This document shows, in pieces, positions 26,657 to 35,828 of a DNA stretch of 64,000 nt. The stretch's first letter is position 1. The number at the start of each line of letters is the position of its first letter. Source of the stretch: an uncultured Cyclobacteriaceae bacterium (GTDB taxonomy: Bacteria; Bacteroidota; Bacteroidia; Cytophagales; Cyclobacteriaceae); the NCBI GenBank assembly GCA_943788235.1, contig CALSPM010000007.1:1-64000 (forward strand), read 5' to 3'. The notes beneath the pieces are model-generated. The model was not told where the DNA came from, did not search any database, and worked only from the letters and a program-made list of their open reading frames with translations. The translations under genes and the position numbers were made by a program.

Positions 26657-28192
26657 TTACTTATCACCCAAAATAGTCAAATTAAACTTATCGATGGAAG
26701 GGTCAGTGTGAGCTTCACGCATGATCGCTTCCATCTCGGCTACCCGCTTGGGGTATTGATCACTTATATCGGTTTCTTCACGTGGGTCCTTACTTAAATC
26801 ATAGAGGGCTGTGTTGATATTATCTTGGTGCAGATCTTTACGAATGGCTTTCCACTGATTTTTACGTACCGCTTGTTGTCCACCATAGGCTGGGAACTCC
26901 CAATAGAGATAATCATGTTCTGATTGCTTTTTACCTTGAAGTGTGGGTAGAAAACTAATTCCATCACGTTGTTTAGTATCTTTATATTCTACTATTTCCG
27001 CCAATGTGGGAAAGACATCCCAAAAGGCAGATATATGCGTAGTTATCATATTGGCCGCAATTTGATTAGGCCAAGTGGCAATCATGGGAACGCGAATGCC
27101 CCCTTCGTGTGTAAATCCTTTTCCCCAACCTCTTCCCGTATTGAAAGGGCCAGCGCTATGGAAGTGATGTGGATCTACGCCACCAATATCATAAGTGGGC
27201 CCGTTGTCACTAGTGAAAATTATCAATGTGTTTTCATACAATCCAAGGGTTTTAAGTTTATGAACTAGCTCCCCCACTTGTTGATCGAGCAAATTAATCA
27301 TGGCAGCGTAGGTGGCTCTTGGATATTGATTGGGAAAGTAACTCTTGCCTCCTGTATAGGGTAATTCGGCTCCTATTATTTCACGGTATTTGGTTTGATA
27401 TTTTTTTGGTATTTGTAACGGCAAATGTGGTAAGGGCGATGCATAATAAAGAAAAAATTGATTTTCTTTATTTTTATCAATGAAATTAAGAGCCTGCTCA
27501 TGCATCAAGGAAGGTGCATACTCTCTTTGCTCAAAGGCTCTATAGGATTTGGAATCATAGGTATCAGCTAAAGAATCTAATGCCATGCCTGGCGAAATTA
27601 GTTCATTATTCAGCCCTATTTTTTGTTCATTTTCCCATAAATGTTTGGGATATAAATTGTGCGCTTGTCTTTGGCAATTATATCCATAAAAATAGTCAAA
27701 TCCCTGTTTGTTTGGGGTACCATCGGTTCCGGGAGCACCCAAGCCCCATTTACCGACTAGGCCTGTGATGTATCCATTTTTTTGTAACATTTCTGCTAAA
27801 GTAAAAGTAGTATCTGGAATGGGTCTTTGACCCTCCAATGAAGCATTAGCAACGGCTGTGGCATAATTCCAAACATCTCCCCGTTCAGCCCATTCATCGT
27901 TTCCTCTTATGTAAGCATGTCCTGAATGTAGCCCGGTGAGCAACATGTATCTACTGGGTGCACAAACTGGTGAGCCACTGTAATGTTGAGTAAACCTCAT
28001 ACCATCACGTGCAAGTGCATCAATATGGGGTGTTTGGATAATTTTTTGTCCATATATCCCCAGTTCTCCATATCCTAAATCGTCGGCAAGGATATAGATA
28101 ATATTAGGTTCAGTCGAATTTACTTCGACTGAATGGCACTGAAATAAGGTTGTAATCAGTAATAATATGAGAGGTAAGAATAAATTTTTCAT
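26657..28192 (-). CDS. Sulfatase lipoprotein (arylsulfatase-like)
   Basis: A 511-residue lipoprotein sulfatase. The lipobox (TLFQC) places the anchored Cys at residue 19. The sulfatase core begins PNIIYILADDLGYGELG, with metal Asp37/Asp38, and has the formylglycine motif CAPSR (Cys77-Arg81) in SGSPVCAPSRYMLLTG. Further metal and substrate motifs are GKWGLGAPG and FTSDNGPTYDIGG. The Cys-type motif needs a maturase (FGE or anSME) that is not in this window. It likely desulfates polysaccharides or sulfated compounds. The gene is 72 bases after the heme lipoprotein gene, perhaps one operon. Confidence 0.93.
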   Translation of the reverse strand: MKNLFLPLILLLITTLFQCHSVEVNSTEPNIIYILADDLGYGELGIYGQKIIQTPHIDALARDGMRFTQHYSGSPVCAPSRYMLLTGLHSGHAYIRGNDEWAERGDVWNYATAVANASLEGQRPIPDTTFTLAEMLQKNGYITGLVGKWGLGAPGTDGTPNKQGFDYFYGYNCQRQAHNLYPKHLWENEQKIGLNNELISPGMALDSLADTYDSKSYRAFEQREYAPSLMHEQALNFIDKNKENQFFLYYASPLPHLPLQIPKKYQTKYREIIGAELPYTGGKSYFPNQYPRATYAAMINLLDQQVGELVHKLKTLGLYENTLIIFTSDNGPTYDIGGVDPHHFHSAGPFNTGRGWGKGFTHEGGIRVPMIATWPNQIAANMITTHISAFWDVFPTLAEIVEYKDTKQRDGISFLPTLQGKKQSEHDYLYWEFPAYGGQQAVRKNQWKAIRKDLHQDNINTALYDLSKDPREETDISDQYPKRVAEMEAIMREAHTDPSIDKFNLTILGDK

Positions 28193-28264
28193 CCGATCAG
28201 AAGAGTATTATTTTTTTTAAAAATTCATGCTGCCTAAAGGATAATTTCATACTTTGTATCTAGT

Positions 28265-30829
28265 TTAATAGGGATATAAGGAATTATCATCTTGTCCCCC
28301 CGCCAAAAGGTACGTCATTAAATCTACAACTTCTTGCTCATTGAGGCGATTTAATAAAGCAGGAAACATTTGAGACTGTAGGGAGCGTTTTTTTTCTTTT
28401 ATTGAGGAGAGATGAATTTTGGTCACCTTTTCAGGGGTTAAAGGGTTTAGCATGACCAATAGAGAATCGCTCGTTTCTTCTACTATTTTAGCGAACCAAC
28501 GATCGCCATTATTTAGATGAATTTCACTCATCATATATTGATCCGATATTTCAGCATCCGGATTGATGATGGCATGGGCCATGTCTTTGACCGTAAATCT
28601 TGAGGCTAATTGGGTTAGATCTGGGCCAATGTTATTCCCCTTGTTTTGAACGCGGTGGCAAGCTTGACATAATGCAGCTTCAAACATATGCCGTCCGTTG
28701 ATATAATTTGGAATGATTTTTTTATTTTTCATTACATCTTCAACATCTCCAACTTTCCAATTTTTTCCGGGCCCTTTGGGTACAGGAAGGTTAGCTAATA
28801 CATTTTGCCCATATTGGCCTATCTGATAGCCCGATATTTTTTCAAATTTTGGTCGTTCGATTTTTGGTAAATGGTCAAGTGCATTGGAGAGTATTTTCAG
28901 TAAATATCCACGGTAACTATTGCCACCCTCTCGATCCCAGAATTCATTGAACCCATTGAAGTATTCGTTGCGTAAATCAGCAGTCCATCCAAATTTGTAA
29001 TGAGAAAGTGCCGACATGAGGGCTATTTTATAACTGCTGGGCGTTCTATTTCGCATGGCTTTGACCGAGGGGCCGTACATCTCACTTCTTTCTGCAAGGC
29101 TGTCTGGAATAAGTATTTTTAAACGCTCCTCATCTATTTCGGACCAGAGGGTCATTATTTTCTTAACCCAAATTGAATTTTGACTTTTATTGAAAAGAGC
29201 AGCTAATTCTTCATTGATAAATTGATTTTTTGATGGAAAAATAGGTAACCATTGGTTTTCTAAAGGAGCTGTATTGAGTTCATTGTTTCGGATGATTAAA
29301 AGCGCCTCTGCTCTGAGTATACTCAGCTGTTCAGATGGAGTGAGTTGTTTGGTTTTTACCTCACTCAGCAGGTGAAAAAGTTGTCGTTGTAGTAGGTGGT
29401 TGTTGGATCTAGCAACTGCCAAAGCATATGCTACTTTTTTAGCAAATTCAGTATTTGGCTGTATGTGTGATGCCCATATTTTAACGCCATGATTCTCCAA
29501 GGCAATTCTGGCACTGTGAGCGATATAGCGTTCACTGTTTCCGATATTTTCCCAAATTAAATCATAATCAGCGACTAAACTGGTATCGTGATAGCTATCC
29601 AGTAATCTTCTTAATTTAAGTGCTTTAGTTTGCGTTTCTTTTTCTTCTTTTTGATCACTTCTATCTGACCAAACTCGATAAAGTCCAGAGGCTAGTCTTC
29701 GGCCACCAGTGGTAAAATACATTGCTCCATCAGCCCCAAAGGTTATATCAGTAAGTGGGAGGGGAACCCCATTAAGAAATTCTAATGACTTGGCTGTATA
29801 GCTGGCTCCTGATGATTCTAATTCGATGTGATACATGGTTCCGAAACTCCAGTCGCAAACGAATAAACCCTTATTGTATGGAGGAGGAAAATGACTTGCT
29901 GCTGCAGAGACGACTCCTGTCGGACTTCCTTGTCCGACATCTAGTATACCGGGCAAATTATCTGGATAATATTTTGGCCATTTGGCTGAGCCCGTTCTCC
30001 AGCCAAATTCTGAACCTGACGTTACATGGCATACTCGAACAGGACGGTACCAAGGAAGACCTAGATCCCACTCCATGTCAGAGTCAAAAGTGAATAATTC
30101 GCCTACTTCATTGAAGGCGATGTCATAGGCATTGCGATAACCCGAGGAATAGATTTCCCAAAAGCTGCCTGAACTATCTGTTCTTGCAATCCATCCACCT
30201 GGCGCTTGACGATCGGTCGCGTGACCGTTGGGATCCTTCATAGTCTCTGTTAATCTGTCCTCAGCCCAGGGGTTGTATGCTCTAGAAGTATAACCGTTTG
30301 GTAAATTGGTGTGATTACCAGCAATTACATAAATCAAATTATCAGGACCAAGTTGAATTCCGTGAGGTCCATGTTCGCCCCATCCATCTAATTGCTGTAA
30401 AAAAAGTGCCGAATCGAGTTGACCATCTTGGCTGCTATCAAACAATCTGTACAAGCCGCTGTTTTGAATATTGCGATCATTCATCATTACATATAGACTG
30501 TTGTGAGACCAGAGTAATCCTTGGGCTTTACCCAAATGTTTGAAATCGAGCGGAGTCACTTGAATAGAGTCTTTACTACCTATTTCTGGCATGTTCAACC
30601 AATATATTTTACCGTATTGATCGGAGGAAATAAATAAATCTTCTTTTACGTGAGTTAAAGATACCCAGGACCCCAGACTATCCGCACTAGGGGCAAGTAG
30701 TTTTTCTATTTTGAATCCTTCAGGGACCTCGATATGGGTAAGATTATTGTATGGATCTTGACAAGAACAAAAAATGATCAGGCATAAAATTAATTGAATT
30801 TTTTTCACAAGGTTCTCAATTATATTCAA
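28265..30829 (-). CDS. Membrane-anchored dehydrogenase-like protein with c-type heme domain
   Basis: An 854-residue lipoprotein (hydrophobic leader, candidate lipid Cys about residue 23). Residues 35-400 form a beta-propeller like those of the PVC-type 'membrane-bound dehydrogenase' and glucose/sorbosone dehydrogenase families (QLGPDNLIYVIAGNHTN, DITFGADGAMYFTTGGR). A helical, HEAT-like middle follows (400-690). A C-terminal c-type cytochrome domain has one CxxCH (LCQACHRV), the axial-ligand region SDQYMMSEIHLNNG and the ending EQEVVDLMTYLLAGG. It likely oxidises a sugar or derived compound in the envelope. Upstream of a sulfatase, it suggests joint breakdown of sulfated glycans. Substrate is inferred only. 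Confidence 0.85.
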   Translation of the reverse strand: MNIIENLVKKIQLILCLIIFCSCQDPYNNLTHIEVPEGFKIEKLLAPSADSLGSWVSLTHVKEDLFISSDQYGKIYWLNMPEIGSKDSIQVTPLDFKHLGKAQGLLWSHNSLYVMMNDRNIQNSGLYRLFDSSQDGQLDSALFLQQLDGWGEHGPHGIQLGPDNLIYVIAGNHTNLPNGYTSRAYNPWAEDRLTETMKDPNGHATDRQAPGGWIARTDSSGSFWEIYSSGYRNAYDIAFNEVGELFTFDSDMEWDLGLPWYRPVRVCHVTSGSEFGWRTGSAKWPKYYPDNLPGILDVGQGSPTGVVSAAASHFPPPYNKGLFVCDWSFGTMYHIELESSGASYTAKSLEFLNGVPLPLTDITFGADGAMYFTTGGRRLASGLYRVWSDRSDQKEEKETQTKALKLRRLLDSYHDTSLVADYDLIWENIGNSERYIAHSARIALENHGVKIWASHIQPNTEFAKKVAYALAVARSNNHLLQRQLFHLLSEVKTKQLTPSEQLSILRAEALLIIRNNELNTAPLENQWLPIFPSKNQFINEELAALFNKSQNSIWVKKIMTLWSEIDEERLKILIPDSLAERSEMYGPSVKAMRNRTPSSYKIALMSALSHYKFGWTADLRNEYFNGFNEFWDREGGNSYRGYLLKILSNALDHLPKIERPKFEKISGYQIGQYGQNVLANLPVPKGPGKNWKVGDVEDVMKNKKIIPNYINGRHMFEAALCQACHRVQNKGNNIGPDLTQLASRFTVKDMAHAIINPDAEISDQYMMSEIHLNNGDRWFAKIVEETSDSLLVMLNPLTPEKVTKIHLSSIKEKKRSLQSQMFPALLNRLNEQEVVDLMTYLLAGGQDDNSLYPY

Positions 30830-30946
30830 GAAATATTTACGAGGGAATATTTAAAAAATTTATATTTAACAGTAATTAATTCTTCATTCGCACTATTAAT
30901 TAACTTTAATATCGCTATAATTAATCAAAAATTCAACAAAACTGAT

Positions 30947-32156
30947 ATGAACATAAAAAACAGATTATTCTACGGGAGCTGTTTTGCCTCTAATCACAAC
31001 AGCACTTTCCTTTAGTATTCGAGCAGGAATTCTACCCCAGTTGGGACAAGAATTAAACTTAACAGCGGAAGAGTTGGGGTATATCAATTCAATGTGGTTT
31101 CTGGGATTTCCCATATCTATGGTCATTGGTGGCTTAATATATCATAAGGTGGGTGGTGCCAAAATTATGCAATTTGCATTTTTTGCGCATGGAGTAGGTA
31201 TTTTACTAACCATTTATTCTGGAAGTTATTTGGGTTTGCTTATTTCTACCCTGTTGATAGGCTTGGGTAATGGATGCACTGAGGCCGCTTGTAACCCTAT
31301 GATTGCAGATGTTTATGAAGGTAGCTTGATGAGTAAAATGATGAATCGTTTTCATATGTGGTTTCCAGGTGGTATTGTAATAGGGAGTCTTTTATCGCAA
31401 TTTATGACTGGAATGGAACTCAGTTGGGAAATGCAGATATGGGCAATAATGATTCCTACCCTGATCTATGCTTATCTCTTCTTTGGTCAGTCCTGGCCTC
31501 AGGCGAAAGTCAAGGAAGCGGCAACCATATCTGGTAATTTTAGTGCCATGCTCAGTCCTTTATTTATTTTCATGATGGTGTGTATGGCATTGACAGCGAT
31601 CACAGAATTTGGTCCCCAACAATGGGTCGGCTTGATTTTAGCTAAAAGTGGTGCACAACCTATGATTATTTTAGCATTAGTTACAGGCTTGATGGCAGTG
31701 GCCCGATTTTTTGGAGGTGAGATTGTCCATAGATTTGATCAGACAGGTGTGCTTTTAGGTTCTGCTGTTTTGGCGACTATTGGGGTATATCTTTTCAGTA
31801 CTCAAACTGGGGTCATGTCCTATGTTGCGGCTGTATTTTTTGCTTTGGGCGTAGCCTATTTTTGGCCTAACATGATCGGATTTATAGCGGATAAAATACC
31901 AAAAAGTGGTGCTCTTGGTATGTCTATCATAGGTGCAGTAGGTATGTTTTCTACTTCAATTTTTCAGCCTATTATAGGGAAATGGATTGATTCGGATAAA
32001 ACAGCTACGGCTGCCTTAGGGTTGACAGGAGATGAATTAGAATTGGTGGCTGGTCAAGCTACCTTAGGAACCATGGTCGTACTTCCTGCTTCATTAATTG
32101 TGCTGTTTACCCTACTGTTCTTTTGGGTAAAGAAATTAAATCTTCAAACAGCATAG
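30947..32156 (+). pseudogene. MFS transporter, frameshift near the start
   Basis: A major facilitator transporter of about 402 residues. The ATG at 30947 opens MNIKNRLFYGSC, then one extra T in the T4 run at 30982-30985 shifts the frame; removing it gives LPLITTALSFSIRAGILPQLG and the intact remainder to 32156. Twelve hydrophobic segments fit MFS, with AARFFGG-type loops and GCTEAACNPMIADVYEG in the core. Alternatively, TTG at 30984 could start a slightly shorter protein that lacks the first half-helix, so the gene may still be expressed. It resembles Bacteroidota sugar or nucleoside transporters. It diverges from the heme lipoprotein operon, with which it may share control. Confidence 0.78.
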
Positions 32157-32234
32157 AAAATATTTCGTTCACGAAAAATAATATTTATCTATTTGAAAAG
32201 TATTCGAAAGAAGTCTTTTCATGTTTTATTTATA

Positions 32235-33377
32235 TTACATCAAGGCTTGTTTCCAGTCATTGATGAGATCATCGATATGCTCAATTCCTAAGGAAAGTCG
32301 AAGTAGATTTATAGGTGTTTGACTTTCGGTGCCTTCTACGGATTTTCGATGCTCTACCAGGCTTTCGACTCCGCCCAAACTGGTAGCTTGTATAAAAAGT
32401 TTGAGCCTATTGGTGATGGAAAGTGTTTGAGTTTCATCTCCATTGATCAGTAAAGAAAGCATACCTCCGAAACCCCCTTTCATTTGTTGTGCTGCAATTT
32501 CATGATTGGGATGATTTTTTAAGCCGGGATAAAGTACCCGCTGAATCTTTGGATGTTCGACTAACCAATCTGCTAATTTTTGTGCATTCTCCGTTTGTTT
32601 AGTGACCCTAAGATGCAACGTTTGTATGCCTCTGAAAATAAGCCAACAGTCAAATGGGGATGGGATGGCACCCATCTGTACTTGAATAGATTGGATTCGA
32701 GTTGCTAAGTCTCCAAACGCTTTGAGAATGATACAGCCTCCTAAAACATCACTATGTCCTCCCAAATACTTAGTAGTTGAGTGGACGACGATGTCAGCGC
32801 CAAGGTCTAAAGGATTTTGGAGGACGGGAGTGGGCCAAGTATTGTCGACGGCAATCAATGCTTGATGGGCATGGGCCAATTTACTCAAGCTTTGAATATC
32901 TGATATTTTGAGTAGCGGATTAGATGGGGATTCAACCCAAATAAGACGGGTGCTTTGGGTTAAGGCACTCGAAACGGCCTCTATGTCTGACATATCGACA
33001 AAACTATAGGAGAGACCCCACCTTGAGAATACCTCTTTCATGAGGAGATTTATGTTAAAATAAATATCATCGGGTAGTATGACGTGATCACCCGTTTTTA
33101 AACTTTGAAATACGGCACTAATGGCAGCCATACCTGATCCAAAAGCAAAACCAGCCGTACCGTTTTCCAGGGATGCAATGCTTTTTTCTAGGGTTCTTCT
33201 ATTGGGATTATCATCTCTACTGTATTTGTACCCCTCTTGATATTGGCCTTCTTGATCTCGTTCAAAAGTGGAAGATAAGTAGATAGGTGGGCTTACAGCA
33301 TGTACTTCACTCTTGATATTTTGCGTACTTTTTAAGGCACGTGTCTCAAATTTCAAAAGTTGATTTTTTTTGGTCAC
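32235..33377 (-). CDS. Trans-sulfuration enzyme (cystathionine gamma-synthase/lyase family)
   Basis: A 380-residue PLP enzyme of the Cys/Met metabolism family. The PLP lysine lies in STTKYLGGHSDVLGG, with the phosphate-binding region FGSGMAAISAVFQSLKTGDH and SPSNPLLKISDI before it. The C-terminal LSLGIEHIDDLINDWKQAL is typical. Within the family it could be cystathionine gamma-synthase (metB), gamma-lyase, or methionine gamma-lyase; sequence does not decide. It stands alone, and no methionine or cysteine genes adjoin it. Confidence 0.9.
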   Translation of the reverse strand: MTKKNQLLKFETRALKSTQNIKSEVHAVSPPIYLSSTFERDQEGQYQEGYKYSRDDNPNRRTLEKSIASLENGTAGFAFGSGMAAISAVFQSLKTGDHVILPDDIYFNINLLMKEVFSRWGLSYSFVDMSDIEAVSSALTQSTRLIWVESPSNPLLKISDIQSLSKLAHAHQALIAVDNTWPTPVLQNPLDLGADIVVHSTTKYLGGHSDVLGGCIILKAFGDLATRIQSIQVQMGAIPSPFDCWLIFRGIQTLHLRVTKQTENAQKLADWLVEHPKIQRVLYPGLKNHPNHEIAAQQMKGGFGGMLSLLINGDETQTLSITNRLKLFIQATSLGGVESLVEHRKSVEGTESQTPINLLRLSLGIEHIDDLINDWKQALM

Positions 33378-33526
33378 GATATTATTTAAGTCAATATAGT
33401 AAAAAGAGATTGATTCTCTATTCTATAATCAATTACCTGCTACCAATCATTAAGCGCTGACCAGCATTTGTTGCAGTGGCTCTAAAGCTTATTAAAGTTA
33501 ATTATTTCGGATGACTTCACAAAGAA

Positions 33527-34108
33527 TCAAAGAACTGACAACACACCTCGAATGTTCCAATTAATGCTTATTTGGTTATTGGTACGCAATCTAAAGTTGC
33601 TCCAATTATCCTCCATACCACTGTACTCCCAATCTCCATTTACGAAGGCCGGTCCAGCATCACAACCAATGACCCTTTGTGTTTCCGCTAGGGTATATCT
33701 AAGACTGATCCAAAGATCAGAATCATCTATTATTAAACCCTCAGTTAAATCATATGTATTCCAACTACTTGCACGGCTATCCGTGATCAGCGCTTCGTAC
33801 AAAAGGCTTTGAGGTTCATTACTTGCTCGCTCATTTTTATAAATTCTTAAGGTCAAATCATTAGGGACATGAGAGATGTAAAATTGGACAGATTCGAGGT
33901 TACGGCCACGATAAGTCAACAAGTCACTACTTTCAAAACGAATACTGGACTCATGCAGGCCTTCAGGAATTTGAGGAGCTGAGATATTGACCCCATCATA
34001 GTGGATGAGCGCTTCACCCTCCAAGGTAACTTCAACCGTTTCCTCATCACAGGACAAAGTAAAAGAAGCAGTAATGACAAGAATGATATAGATTCTAATC
34101 TTAAACAT
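33527..34108 (-). CDS. Predicted lipoprotein of unknown function
   Basis: A 193-residue protein with a signal peptide and lipobox TLSC (Cys20). The mature part is beta-rich (SIRFESSDLLTYRGRNLESVQF, DLTLRIYKNE, SLRYTLAETQ) and looks like a jelly-roll or carbohydrate-binding-like fold of the type seen in Bacteroidota surface proteins. It carries a Trp-rich end (NWSNFRLRTNNQISINWNIRG). I recognise no named family. It follows the MscS gene on the same strand after 36 bases and may share its transcript. Function unknown. Confidence 0.65.
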   Translation of the reverse strand: MFKIRIYIILVITASFTLSCDEETVEVTLEGEALIHYDGVNISAPQIPEGLHESSIRFESSDLLTYRGRNLESVQFYISHVPNDLTLRIYKNERASNEPQSLLYEALITDSRASSWNTYDLTEGLIIDDSDLWISLRYTLAETQRVIGCDAGPAFVNGDWEYSGMEDNWSNFRLRTNNQISINWNIRGVLSVL

Positions 34109-34144
34109 TAATTATGCAAGATCAATAATCATGCCTAGTGATTA

Positions 34145-35761
34145 TTATTGGTCATTGTTTTTTTTGAGAGCCAGGAATTGAGTGAGGTTTTCTTTGGCTT
34201 GAAGGTCATCTGGATATCTTGCATCAGAGGATGATGCGGTGGGGAATTCGGGGATATGCAAAGTTTGTGTTGGAAACGCAAAATTGACTTTTAAAGCATT
34301 TCCTAACTTTAAAATTTCTAATAAAATCTCGTGCCTTGCTTTCAATTCGCTCGACCAGTCGGGAACTTCGAAAAATATGTAAAACATAATATTGAGTGAA
34401 TGCGCTCCCATATCATTGAAAAAAATATTATTATGTTCCGGATTTGTGTCTGGATGTTGATTGACGATTTCTTTTAGCCCGTCTATAAAAATCTCAATCA
34501 ATCTAGGTGGCGTATCATAATTGAGGCTTAATGTGGTATAAAACCTTCGATAGACCCTCAAGCCATGATTATTAATGGTGGCATCTGCCAATTTCCCATT
34601 GGGTACAGTGACCAACGAATTTGAAAAGGTTCGAATTCTTGTAGACCTAAGTCCCACTTCTTCGACAGTCCCATCAACTCCATCAGTGGTAATCCAGTGA
34701 CCAATTTGAAAAGGCTTATCAATAAAAATCATCACAGATCCAAAGAAGTTCTTGATGGTATCTTGTGCCGCCAAAGCAAAGGCCAAGCCACCTATGGATA
34801 AACCTGTCAACAAGGGTAAAATAGAAATATTTAAGCTTGACAGAATGGCCAATGTCCCAAAAGTCAACACAAAAACGCGCAATGATTTTCTTATGATGGG
34901 AACCAGCTGATCATCCATCGTATTTTTGGTCTGAGCCGCCTTCATTTCTAGGTAGAGTCCAATGAATTTGATTAACCTAAAGGAGGTAATGGTGAAGAGT
35001 AAGGGAATGGCTGCTTTTATCGAAGTAGCTAAATAAAAAGAAAATGAAGCAGGTAGTTGAAGTATGGGGAAAACGAAGGAGAGCAGTAAGATAATGATGA
35101 GAAAGCTCAAGGGCTTAATCAGAGAAGTCATTTCTTCTGCTGAAATTTTTTTAACCTTTAATTTTTTTATAATCTGATCAGCAGTTTTCTCGATAAATTT
35201 ACTTAATAATTTATGAATAACGACGGCCATGAATATGAAAAAAAGTCCAGCTAAATATTGATTTACGGTCAATCCAAAATATTGATTAGCATGAGAAGAA
35301 TCCATTATTTCAAGTAGGATACCTCCGCCAAAGGCAAAAAGGTTCTCATGGAGTTGAAGCACATTTACGACACTTTCTTTTGGAAAAATCCAAAGGCCAT
35401 TTATTTTCTTTAGGTACAATAAAGGATAATTTTCATTCAGTTTATAAATATGAAGTTGGGTGGTACTGTCTATGTAATTGGGATCTTTTGAAATTTCCTC
35501 TAATTTTATGGAGATACCTTCGCCTTTGATCAGCTGAATCAATTTTTTGGGAAAATCTGTCGAATCATTACTTGCTAATTCGGCACATTTTTTGATAAGG
35601 GAGGGATTAAAATGAGCTGATTGAGAATAAAAATTAAAAGATTTAATGGTTTGATAGGGTGTACTCAAATCAAACATTACAGTGTCCTCTGTCAAGGACT
35701 GTGATTGTCCAATCCCAATGATCATAAAGCCAAAAAACAAAATAAAAAATATTTTTTTCAT
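34145..35761 (-). CDS. MscS-family mechanosensitive channel
   Basis: A 538-residue protein. It has a signal-like N-terminus, a periplasmic part (about 20-160) with QLHIYKLNENYPLLYLKKI, then four to five membrane segments (about 170-340). The MscS core follows, with LTGLSIGGLAFALAAQDTIKNFFGSVMIF, DGVDGTVEEVGLRSTRIRTF and SLVTVPNGKLADATINN. It opens under membrane tension and releases osmolytes on hypo-osmotic shock. The periplasmic addition resembles larger MscS-like relatives (YbiO/MscM type) more than minimal MscS. It diverges from the M3 peptidase gene. Confidence 0.9.
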   Translation of the reverse strand: MKKIFFILFFGFMIIGIGQSQSLTEDTVMFDLSTPYQTIKSFNFYSQSAHFNPSLIKKCAELASNDSTDFPKKLIQLIKGEGISIKLEEISKDPNYIDSTTQLHIYKLNENYPLLYLKKINGLWIFPKESVVNVLQLHENLFAFGGGILLEIMDSSHANQYFGLTVNQYLAGLFFIFMAVVIHKLLSKFIEKTADQIIKKLKVKKISAEEMTSLIKPLSFLIIILLLSFVFPILQLPASFSFYLATSIKAAIPLLFTITSFRLIKFIGLYLEMKAAQTKNTMDDQLVPIIRKSLRVFVLTFGTLAILSSLNISILPLLTGLSIGGLAFALAAQDTIKNFFGSVMIFIDKPFQIGHWITTDGVDGTVEEVGLRSTRIRTFSNSLVTVPNGKLADATINNHGLRVYRRFYTTLSLNYDTPPRLIEIFIDGLKEIVNQHPDTNPEHNNIFFNDMGAHSLNIMFYIFFEVPDWSSELKARHEILLEILKLGNALKVNFAFPTQTLHIPEFPTASSSDARYPDDLQAKENLTQFLALKKNNDQ

Positions 35762-35801
35762 CTAATTATGATTTAAGAGGGTACCTATACTGTTACCTTT
35801 T

Positions 35802-35809
35802 TAAATTTG
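35802..35809 (+). promoter_or_regulatory. -7 promoter element of the M3 peptidase gene
   Basis: TAAATTTG matches TANNTTTG exactly and lies 19 bases before the start at 35829. It faces the opposite element at 35815-35822 in the 67-base divergent gap. Confidence 0.45.
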
Positions 35810-35814
35810 CTTTA

Positions 35815-35822
35815 CAAACTTA
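35815..35822 (-). promoter_or_regulatory. -7 promoter element of the MscS gene
   Basis: The minus-strand sequence is TAAGTTTG, an exact TANNTTTG match, about 53 bases before the MscS start. Its upstream promoter region would lie inside the beginning of the M3 peptidase gene. Confidence 0.4.
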
Positions 35823-35828
35823 GCAAAA

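Noticed and set aside
30794-30946. Upstream extension of the MFS gene's first frame (51 residues before MNIKNRL)
   Set aside because: The sequence is AT-rich non-coding in character and the family start is at 30947.
32157-32234. Small hairpin (TTTCG-TTCA-CGAAA) after the MFS gene as a terminator
   Set aside because: A five-base AT-rich stem with no adjoining T run; too weak to call.
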